Shown: positions 1-6,131 of the stretch, in pieces
How positions within the stretch are numbered: the stretch's first letter is position 1
Layout: each line of letters starts with the position of its first letter
DNA from: an uncultured Pseudomonadales bacterium
GTDB taxonomy: Bacteria > Pseudomonadota > Gammaproteobacteria > Pseudomonadales > Porticoccaceae
NCBI GenBank assembly: GCA_905478725.1
Contig: CAJQJT010000231.1
Location: 1-8,907 of the forward strand
Direction of reading: 5' to 3'
Length of the DNA stretch: 8,907 bases
Program-made: the position numbers and the translations under genes
Notes under the pieces: model-generated
Seen by the model: only the letters and a program-made list of their open reading frames with translations
Told to the model about the DNA's origin: nothing
Databases searched by the model: none

Positions 1-1
1 G

Positions 2-1312
2 GCTATGGGCTCCCCAGCGGGGCCGGCTCATATCAGCGTGCCGCGTGATGTGATGGCGATGGATAACCTTGTCAGCCAGACTCATTATCAGTTGGGTAAC
101 TTATTGGATAGGCCTGCGCTTATTGACGAAAAAGCCGTTGCTAAACTCAACGTTGAAATAACCCGGGCACGTAATCCGGTGTTTATTATTGGCGATGAAG
201 CTAGCGAAGCGATTATTAGTATCTTGAGTATTGCTTCTGAAATCGATGCAAAAATTATCGTAACCCCTCATGGCAAAGGTTTGGTCAGCCCTTATCACCC
301 TCTATTTAAAGGCGTTATCGGCTTTGCCGGACATAATTCCGCGAAACTGTTACTCACAGATCCCAGTGTGGATTTGGTGGTTGCCATTGGCGCTCGCTTT
401 GGTGAGTTCTCCAGTAATGCATGGGATACCAAACTTCTTCTTAACGGCAAACTGGTCCATGTGGAATCCACGGAGGCAAATTTAACCCGTACGCCAATGG
501 CAAAATTACATGTTAGAGGCTGCCTTGAAACCATCTTTAGTCGGATAGATAGTCAATACGGGAATCCTAAGGGCTCGCCACTGAGAGCGGTTGTCGATGT
601 TAGGGATCAAAAAGGCATCAAGCAGGATAATAAAGAGTCTTCTGTAGATTTAAAAATGCATTTTGACTGCGATAACCTTGATGCTTATAACAGTGATGCC
701 ACACCAATAAAGCCGCAGCGCCTTATGTATTACCTGCCTCAGCTTTTTCCTCCTCATACACGTTATTTAGCCGACTCGGGTAATAGTTTCGCCTGGGGCA
801 CACATTACCTGCATCCGTTTGATCGTCGTCTCGCGGGTATGCGAGGCCATGGGGGTTTGTTTAGCGCATCAATGGATTTTGCTTCAATGGGCTGGGCGAT
901 TGGCAGCGCTGTTGGAACCAGTATGGCCTTAGATAATACCCCTGTGGTATGTCTTACTGGTGATGGCAGTTGGCTGATGAGCGGTCAGGAGTTGACCGTT
1001 GCTATAGAAGAAAAGTTAACCGTTATTTTTGTCATCTTAAATGACAGTGCCTACGGCATGGTCAAGCATGGTCAAATGCTCACCGGCGCAGAACCAACTG
1101 CAAATAAATTAACCCCTGTAGATTTTTCGGCTCTGGCTGAGGCAATGGGTGCGCCTGGCCATATTATTCATTCACCGGCAGATTTAAAGAGTCTCGATAT
1201 CAAAACTATCTGCGCACTTAAAGGGCCAACGGTTCTCGATGTGCGCATCGACGTCGCTGAAGCACCGCCAATAGCACTAAGAACCAATGTGCTGAAAATT
1301 AAACATGCCTGA
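2..1312 (+). CDS. ThDP-dependent enzyme, acetolactate synthase-like (5' partial)
   Basis: This is the C-terminal part of a thiamine-diphosphate enzyme of the acetolactate synthase / benzoylformate decarboxylase superfamily. The reading frame is open to the window edge, and the first residues (GPAHISVPRDV) match the end of the N-terminal PYR domain, so the ATG at 5 is internal and the true start lies upstream. Counting from that Met, residues 55-185 form the central domain, including GKGLVSPYHPLFKGVIG and VAIGARFGEF. Residues 240-425 form the ThDP-binding PP domain. The cofactor motif is clear: GDGS at 319-322, then 24 residues after GDG to N346, followed by DSAYGMVKHGQ, close to the NxxYGM segment of acetolactate synthases. 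Residues 186-235 are a polar linker. The family decarboxylates 2-keto acids or joins or cleaves 2-hydroxyacyl units; the catalytic Glu of the PYR domain is outside the window, so the reaction cannot be assigned. The stop overlaps the next gene by 8 nt, which suggests translational coupling to the two citrate-synthase-like genes. Confidence 0.93.
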   Translation, partial: AMGSPAGPAHISVPRDVMAMDNLVSQTHYQLGNLLDRPALIDEKAVAKLNVEITRARNPVFIIGDEASEAIISILSIASEIDAKIIVTPHGKGLVSPYHPLFKGVIGFAGHNSAKLLLTDPSVDLVVAIGARFGEFSSNAWDTKLLLNGKLVHVESTEANLTRTPMAKLHVRGCLETIFSRIDSQYGNPKGSPLRAVVDVRDQKGIKQDNKESSVDLKMHFDCDNLDAYNSDATPIKPQRLMYYLPQLFPPHTRYLADSGNSFAWGTHYLHPFDRRLAGMRGHGGLFSASMDFASMGWAIGSAVGTSMALDNTPVVCLTGDGSWLMSGQELTVAIEEKLTVIFVILNDSAYGMVKHGQMLTGAEPTANKLTPVDFSALAEAMGAPGHIIHSPADLKSLDIKTICALKGPTVLDVRIDVAEAPPIALRTNVLKIKHA

Positions 1313-2096
1313 AGAATTTACTGAAACTATTGAAACAAAAATCTGGTGTGAAACTCCCGAGCCTGACAACCCATTCGCCGCGGCCAAATGTTATTGCTGT
1401 GGCTATGATGTATATGGCGATCTATTAAAAAACGCTAGCTATATAGATTACCTCTATCTGCTCTTTAAGCAGCAACAGCCAACACCGGAGCAGTCGGCGC
1501 TACTTCAAGGGCTGGCTATTGCTCTGGCTAATCCCGGCCCTAGAGATCACAGCGTTAGAGCGGCTATGAGCGCGGGAGTTGGCGGTTCCACTCATGCCTC
1601 GGCAATGATCGCCGCAATCGCTGTGGGTGCAGGTAATTTGGGTGGTTCTCGCGAAGTGTTCCATGCTTTGGAATACTGGCAGCAGTGCCAGAATAGTCTT
1701 GAACTCTGGGAGCAGATGATTAAACAGCCACCAGAGCTGGGGCGCGAAGATGTCTGGTTGCCTATGGAGCATGCGCCGGGTTTTGACCCCAATGGCGTGA
1801 CCTGTCCTACCCCGGTAAAAGAAACATTGGCACATCTTGCCGATGTCGGCAAAGGCACCAATCTGCAATGGCTAAAGGCTAATCGTGCTGCATTAGAAGA
1901 GTTTGCTGGATGCCCCTTAGCCTTTTCCGGTGTCGCTGCCGCGGCTTTCTATGATCTTGAATTTTTACCGGAACAGGCTGAAATGCTGTTTTTATTATTA
2001 CGCCTACCGGGAGCGGCAGTTCACAGCCTCGAGCAAGAGAGGCTGGGTTGGCGCAAATACCCGTTTTTTGCCAACGGGTTCAAATTAAATCCGTGA
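1305..2096 (+). CDS. citrate synthase/citryl-CoA lyase-like protein, subunit A
   Basis: A 263-residue protein with the citrate synthase fold, matching the length of stand-alone citryl-CoA lyase domains (about 260-270) rather than full citrate synthase (about 430). Family landmarks in order: GYDVYGDL (33-40), the helix with GGSTHASAM, the AVGAGNLGG turn (near 106-114), PGFDP (158-162) and PLAFSGVAAAAFYDLEF, which aligns with PLNVDG... of lyases. In my by-eye alignment the three catalytic positions of pig citrate synthase are replaced: His274 by Gly113, His320 by Pro162, Asp375 by Ser208. It may therefore be a structural or substrate-binding subunit, or use another chemistry. A CxCC cluster lies at Cys29/31/32. 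The ATG is inside the end of the ThDP gene (ATGCCTGA shared) with no clear ribosome site, so coupled translation is likely; the next in-frame Met is far inside the fold. It probably pairs with the paralogue just downstream. Fold is confident; function is unknown. Confidence 0.85.
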   Translation: MPEEFTETIETKIWCETPEPDNPFAAAKCYCCGYDVYGDLLKNASYIDYLYLLFKQQQPTPEQSALLQGLAIALANPGPRDHSVRAAMSAGVGGSTHASAMIAAIAVGAGNLGGSREVFHALEYWQQCQNSLELWEQMIKQPPELGREDVWLPMEHAPGFDPNGVTCPTPVKETLAHLADVGKGTNLQWLKANRAALEEFAGCPLAFSGVAAAAFYDLEFLPEQAEMLFLLLRLPGAAVHSLEQERLGWRKYPFFANGFKLNP

Positions 2097-2123
2097 GGCC
2101 ATTCGGCCCAGTGAGAAAACTGT

Positions 2124-2930
2124 ATGTCGGTTCACAGTAAGTTAGAGAAGTTTGAGGATAATTGGCAAACTTCAATGGGTGGTTGGTCCCTAGAGGGAAA
2201 GGTTGTACTGCGCGGCAAAGATGTTTTTAAGGATTTAAATAACAGCTCATGGATGGAGTATTTGCTGTTTGCCAGTACCGGGAAAGAGTCGCAGGAGATT
2301 GCGCGGTTAATGGAGGGCATGTGGGTTATCTGCACTAGCTTTCCTGATCCGCGCATTTGGAATAACCGGGTATCAGCACTTGCTGGGACTGCTCGCTCCA
2401 CAGGGGCCCTTGCTGCAGCGGCATCAGTGGCGGTTAGCGAGGCAACTATTTATGGGCTGAAGCCTATTAAAGGCGCGACAGATTTTTTATACCGCGCCGA
2501 TAAGCGATTAGCTGAGGGTGAGAGTTTAGAGCAAATTGTTCGAGCAGAGTTAAAGCAGTATCGCAGTGTCTACGGCTATGGACGGCCATTAGTTACGGCG
2601 GATGAACGAGTAGAGCCAATGATGAATTTTGCTCGTTCAATAGGCTGCGGCAAAGGTAAATATATCAAGCTTGCCTTTGCTGTGGAGGAGTATTTAGCAG
2701 CTAGCCGGTTTAAATACCAAATCAATATTGCGGCGGTCTGTGCCGGTTTATTGGCTGACGAAGGATTGAGCCCTATGGATTTTTATCATATGGCGACATT
2801 AGCTTTCACTGCTGGTGCGATGCCTTGTTTTATTGATGCATTAGATCAGCAGGAAGGATGTTTTTTTCCCTTACGGACTTCTCGACTCAACTTTACTGGA
2901 GGCGAGACAGTCAAGCACTGGAGGGTGTGA
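2124..2930 (+). CDS. citrate synthase/citryl-CoA lyase-like protein, subunit B
   Basis: A 268-residue second member of the citrate synthase superfamily, clearly divergent from its upstream neighbour. Recognisable segments are GKVVLRGKDVFKDL (24-37), DPRIWNNRVSALAGTARST (near 75-93), AVSEATIYGLKPIKGATDFL (102-121), GYGRPLVTADER (151-162) and NIAAVCAGLLADEGL (201-215). GYGRP corresponds to the GYGHP/GFGHR motif of citrate synthases, and the following Arg162 corresponds to the substrate-binding Arg329 of the pig enzyme. By eye, His274 is replaced by Lys116, His320 by Arg154 and Asp375 by Ala203. The gain of basic residues suggests an anion site may persist without the normal acid-base chemistry. 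Start: ATG at 2124 with a modest GTGAG ribosome site at 2111-2115. The gene lies 27 nt after subunit A and 3 nt before the receptor gene. A heteromer with subunit A, perhaps with the ThDP enzyme, is the natural inference. Substrate unknown. Confidence 0.83.
   Translation: MSVHSKLEKFEDNWQTSMGGWSLEGKVVLRGKDVFKDLNNSSWMEYLLFASTGKESQEIARLMEGMWVICTSFPDPRIWNNRVSALAGTARSTGALAAAASVAVSEATIYGLKPIKGATDFLYRADKRLAEGESLEQIVRAELKQYRSVYGYGRPLVTADERVEPMMNFARSIGCGKGKYIKLAFAVEEYLAASRFKYQINIAAVCAGLLADEGLSPMDFYHMATLAFTAGAMPCFIDALDQQEGCFFPLRTSRLNFTGGETVKHWRV
2920..2925 (+). promoter_or_regulatory. strong ribosome binding site of the TonB-receptor gene
   Basis: GGAGGG ends 8 nt before the ATG at 2934 and lies inside the last codons of the preceding gene. 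It supports this ATG and shows that the receptor gene is built as a continuation of the enzyme operon. Confidence 0.8.
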
Positions 2931-2933
2931 ATA

Positions 2934-5069
2934 ATGACTAAGCTGTATGTAGTGTTTGTTTTATTCGTTCTGGCCTGTAATACGGCATTTGCCGAAAATT
3001 CTCTTAATTCAGGTGTCGATTTCGCCGGTTTCTACGGCGATGAGGACTATGTCTCCATTGCCACAGGGACCACCCAGCCTATTGCTAAAGCACCAGCGGT
3101 CGCCTCGGTTATTACTGCCAGCCAAATACGCGCTATGGGCGCTCGTGATATCGATCAGGTATTGGAGTCGGTTCCCGGTCTGCATATTAGTCGTGACGTG
3201 ATTGGATATAATCCTCAATATCTTTTTCGAGGTATTTCCTCCGACTTTAACCCTCAAGTTTTAATGCTTATTAATGGCATCCCCATCACCAATTTATTTC
3301 AGGGCGATCGCAATGTTGTTTGGGGCGGTATGCCGGTTGAAGCAATCTCGAGAATTGAGGTTATCCGAGGACCTGGCTCAGCACTCTATGGTGCCGATGC
3401 CTTTGCCGGAGTGATTAATATAGTTACCAAGAGCCCGGATGAGGTTAAGCGTAATTCTGCTGGCGTTAGGGTTGGCTCTTTTGATACTACGGATGTTTGG
3501 TTCACTGGGGCGGGCGAAAAAGGCGGCCTAGGCTATATGGGCAGCATAGAATTTACAAAGAGCGATGGATCCGATGCTGTGATCGACATGGATGCTCAAA
3601 GTCTACTTGATTTAATTCCGGGTAATACTCCCGCCTCAAATGCCCCCGGTTCGATCAATCTCTCCTCGGAGAATGTTGAGTTACGCCTTGAGGCAACCTA
3701 CAAGAAATTACGGCTCAGAGCGGGCAGTCAGATTCGCAACAATATCGGTGATGGCGCCGGTGCAGCTCAAGCACTCAATCCAGGAAACAAATTTTCCAGT
3801 CAACGATTCAATATAGATCTCACCTACACTGACGAGGAGATATTTGATAACACCTTAGTTGAGTTTCAAACCAGTTATTTTGATACCTCTCAGGAAGTGG
3901 AGGGTAACTTTATTCTCTACCCAGCCGGTTCTACTGGTCCCTTTCTTGATCTGTCCGGGTTACCGATCTTTCCCCCCTTTCCCGATGGCGTAATCGGCAA
4001 TCCTGAGATTTTTGAGCGTCACACTCGTGTGGGTGTACGCATGGAGCACAGCGGTATCGAAAAACATCGTATCAGTGCTGGCGCCGGCTATTACGATGGT
4101 GAAATTGACAAGATAACTGAGTCGAAAAACTTCGGCTTTAACCCCGAGACTATGCAGATAATCTTGCCCGGTGACCCATTAGTCGACGTATCAGATACCC
4201 CCTTTGTATTCCTTACCGAAGACAGTCGCAACAATAGCTATGTGTTTCTTCAGGATGTTTGGCTGCTGGCCAATGACTGGGAATTAACCGCAGGGCTGCG
4301 ACATGATAACTACTCGGATTTTGGTGCCACCACTAATCCACGGTTGGCATTGGTCTGGTCTACCAGCTACAAATTAACCACTAAATTTCTCTATGGCGAG
4401 GCATTTCGTGCCCCTTCATTTGCCCAGACGAGGGCGATTAATAACCCCTTAATTCTCGGCAATATCAATCTTAAGCCGGAAGAGATTAAAAGCTATGAGT
4501 TGGCTTTTGATTATCGACCCAATTATGAACTGACATTGATGACGAATTTTTTCTATTACGACTGGAGCGATATTATCCAGTTTATTCCCGACACCAATAA
4601 CAGTACTCGCACCGCACAAAACTCTGGAGAGCAAACAGGCTACGGTATGGAGTTTGAGGCGATCTGGCAGGCAACGGATAATTTCACTTTGACCGGTAAC
4701 GTCGCTGTGCAAAATTCGACCGATGAAACATTGGATGTACCGGCAGCCAAGTCACCAGAAAAACAGCTCTACCTCCGTGCTGACTGGATTTTGCCGAAAG
4801 ATTGGCGAGTTAATCTGCGTGCCAACTGGGTTATGGATCGCAACCGTCTCAGTGAGGATATGCGCTCAGATATTGATGACTACGTACTATTTGATCTGTC
4901 GCTGCGTAAGGTTATGAGTAACTCCTTTGAGTTTGCTTTGACTGTGAACAATCTATTTGACGAAGACGCCCGTGAGCCCAGTCCCAACTCTAATCCCATG
5001 CCATTTATTCCCAATGACTTGCCGTTGTCGGGCAGAGCTCTATTGGGTGAGATTCGATACAGCTTTTGA
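2934..5069 (+). CDS. TonB-dependent outer-membrane receptor
   Basis: A 711-residue outer-membrane active-transport receptor driven by the TonB-ExbB-ExbD system. Residues 1-20 are a signal peptide with likely cleavage after AFA (Ala20). A possible TonB box lies at DEDYVSIAT (37-44 area). The plug domain spans about 50-166 and shows its standard marks: DIDQVLESVPGL, LFRGISSD, VLMLINGIP, IEVIRGPGSALYGADAFAGVINIVTK. The remainder is the 22-strand beta barrel, with NNLFDE near the C-terminus and a terminal aromatic (RYSF) as in Bam-assembled porins. Length is normal for the family (650-800). The ligand cannot be read from sequence: nothing points specifically to siderophore, cobalamin or sugar. 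Its place 3 nt after the citrate-synthase-like genes, with a strong ribosome site, suggests that it imports the substrate (or a precursor) of the upstream enzymes. The operon ends just after it with an intrinsic terminator. Confidence 0.95.
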   Translation: MTKLYVVFVLFVLACNTAFAENSLNSGVDFAGFYGDEDYVSIATGTTQPIAKAPAVASVITASQIRAMGARDIDQVLESVPGLHISRDVIGYNPQYLFRGISSDFNPQVLMLINGIPITNLFQGDRNVVWGGMPVEAISRIEVIRGPGSALYGADAFAGVINIVTKSPDEVKRNSAGVRVGSFDTTDVWFTGAGEKGGLGYMGSIEFTKSDGSDAVIDMDAQSLLDLIPGNTPASNAPGSINLSSENVELRLEATYKKLRLRAGSQIRNNIGDGAGAAQALNPGNKFSSQRFNIDLTYTDEEIFDNTLVEFQTSYFDTSQEVEGNFILYPAGSTGPFLDLSGLPIFPPFPDGVIGNPEIFERHTRVGVRMEHSGIEKHRISAGAGYYDGEIDKITESKNFGFNPETMQIILPGDPLVDVSDTPFVFLTEDSRNNSYVFLQDVWLLANDWELTAGLRHDNYSDFGATTNPRLALVWSTSYKLTTKFLYGEAFRAPSFAQTRAINNPLILGNINLKPEEIKSYELAFDYRPNYELTLMTNFFYYDWSDIIQFIPDTNNSTRTAQNSGEQTGYGMEFEAIWQATDNFTLTGNVAVQNSTDETLDVPAAKSPEKQLYLRADWILPKDWRVNLRANWVMDRNRLSEDMRSDIDDYVLFDLSLRKVMSNSFEFALTVNNLFDEDAREPSPNSNPMPFIPNDLPLSGRALLGEIRYSF

Positions 5070-5096
5070 ACTAGTATTTAGTATGTAGACATAGAT

Positions 5097-5136
5097 GAGC
5101 TAGCAAGTTGCCAAGGCAATTTGCTAGCTCTTTTTT
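5097..5136 (+). terminator. intrinsic (Rho-independent) terminator
   Basis: The arm at 5097-5111 (GAGCTAGCAAGTTGC) pairs with 5116-5130 (GCAATTTGCTAGCTC) to give a 15-bp stem with a single G-T pair and a 4-nt loop (CAAG), followed directly by six T (5131-5136). It starts 27 nt after the receptor stop. The opposite strand has no T-run after the stem, so it works for + strand transcripts only. Confidence 0.93.
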
Positions 5137-5146
5137 ACGGCAGTAC

Positions 5147-5153
5147 AGGAGGT
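5147..5153 (+). promoter_or_regulatory. perfect Shine-Dalgarno sequence upstream of the binding-protein gene
   Basis: AGGAGGT is an ideal ribosome site, yet no ATG, GTG or TTG in the gene's frame lies 5-10 nt downstream. The codon at the right distance is ATA (5160), and the first in-frame ATG is at 5178, 24 nt away. The site either serves a rare AUA start, or is used inefficiently for the ATG. A second purine run, AGGGAG at 5171-5176, is only 1 nt from the ATG, too close to act well. Confidence 0.5.
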
Positions 5154-5177
5154 AGTGCTATAAAAATCACAGGGAGC

Positions 5178-6125
5178 ATGCGGGCGCTGTTTATTGCCCT
5201 TGCAACACTGATTCTCTGCCGCAGCGTCACCGCTGCTGCGGTTGAATTGGTGATCGTGTACCCACAGGTGCGTGAGCCATTTTCCCGTGTCTTTGAAGAA
5301 ATTGTTCGAGGTGCCGAGGATGGTTACCAAGAGCAGGTTCAGCGTGTCGCACTAAAAGAAAATCAGTCTCCGGTGGACTTTGTCCATGTTCTCGACAGGC
5401 AATCGCCGGTATTGGTGCTGGGCAATCGCTTGGCCAGGCAAGTCGCTGAAAAGAACCGCCAGCATAAAGTCATAGTGGGGGCAGTTAATGGCGAGTTTAA
5501 CAAGGTCTTTGGTATCAGCCTGACGCCTAGCTTTGAGGCCATATCCAACAAGCTAAAGTTTTTGGTTCCCGCCGTTAAAAAAGTCCATGTGATTGCCAAG
5601 CCCGGCACCACTGCCCGTGATTTTGAACTCGAATTGGAGGCTTCTCAGGTACAGGAGTATCAAGGGCAGCCAGGAAATCAAAGCTTCAGTTTGGTGATTC
5701 ATGAAGCCGAAGATATCAGGAGTGCGGCGACGGTTTATCGAGATCTGATGCGAACCTTGGATGAGGATGACGCTGTATGGATTCTGCCCAACGGCTCATT
5801 TGTAAATAATGCGATGCTATCCATATTGTTGCAGGAGTCTTGGGAAAAGCACTTTGTGGTGTTCTCTTCTAACCCGGTACATGTAAAGCGCGGCGCGTTG
5901 TTTTCTGTTTATCCTAACAATTACAAAATGGGCTTGAGTCTCGGGCGTCTTGCGCAAACCGTTGCCGGTGATCTCTCTGCTACTGAAGGTGAAGAGTCGG
6001 CGCGGGCAATGCAGCCATTGAACGATGTCTTTGTCACTCTCAACGAGCGCACCAGCAATCATCTTGGGATCAACTTGACTGATGATATGCGGGCGCACAT
6101 TGACCTAGTGCTTCCGGCGCGGTGA
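5178..6125 (+). CDS. periplasmic substrate-binding protein, ABC_sub_bind family
   Basis: A secreted solute-binding protein, 315 residues from the ATG at 5178. The N-terminus is a signal peptide (Met-Arg, then a hydrophobic stretch, cleavage near VTAAA). The mature part opens with LVIVYPQVREPFSRVFEEIVRG, and near the C-terminus has GALFSVYPNNYKMGLSLGRLAQTVAGDL, the pattern of the ABC_sub_bind family in which a Gly-Ala-Leu strand is followed by a Tyr-containing turn and a Gly-rich helix. Between them are two Rossmann-like lobes (VLVLGNRLA, KKVHVIAKPG, DAVWILPNGSF). The frame is open further upstream to a TTG at 5121, but that lies inside the terminator stem and is rejected; an AUA start at 5160 served by AGGAGGT is possible (see findings). 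No permease or ATPase gene is beside it. Instead a hybrid kinase starts 6 nt after the stop, so a role as ligand-binding co-sensor is more likely than transport. Ligand unknown. Confidence 0.88.
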   Translation: MRALFIALATLILCRSVTAAAVELVIVYPQVREPFSRVFEEIVRGAEDGYQEQVQRVALKENQSPVDFVHVLDRQSPVLVLGNRLARQVAEKNRQHKVIVGAVNGEFNKVFGISLTPSFEAISNKLKFLVPAVKKVHVIAKPGTTARDFELELEASQVQEYQGQPGNQSFSLVIHEAEDIRSAATVYRDLMRTLDEDDAVWILPNGSFVNNAMLSILLQESWEKHFVVFSSNPVHVKRGALFSVYPNNYKMGLSLGRLAQTVAGDLSATEGEESARAMQPLNDVFVTLNERTSNHLGINLTDDMRAHIDLVLPAR

Positions 6126-6131
6126 TCACTT

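Noticed and set aside
2059..2079. Hairpin ACCCGTT / AACGGGT at the 3' end of subunit A, followed by a small GGCC-ATTC-GGCC hairpin at 2097-2108
   Set aside because: Stems are short (7 and 4 bp), there is no T-run after either, and the first lies within codons, so a terminator or attenuator is not supported.
2961..2996. Lipoprotein-type cleavage in the receptor signal peptide (VLAC) and similarly LILC in the binding protein
   Set aside because: The residues before Cys do not fit a lipobox well, and standard signal peptidase I sites (AFA and VTAAA) follow at the expected distance.
5066..5096. Possible promoter with TTGAAC at 5066-5071 before the terminator
   Set aside because: No acceptable -10 element occurs 16-18 nt downstream (the best, ATAGAT, is at 19 and poor), and a transcript from it would run straight into the terminator.
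5121..5177. Extension of the binding-protein gene to a TTG start at 5121
   Set aside because: The TTG lies in the 3' arm of the terminator stem, has no ribosome site, and would place 19 non-signal residues before an otherwise complete signal peptide.
5817..6098. Minus-strand reading frame of 93 codons opposite the binding-protein gene
   Set aside because: It lies wholly opposite a well-supported gene, has no family motif or ribosome site, and looks like a shadow of the coding strand. The same holds for the other minus-strand frames in the window.
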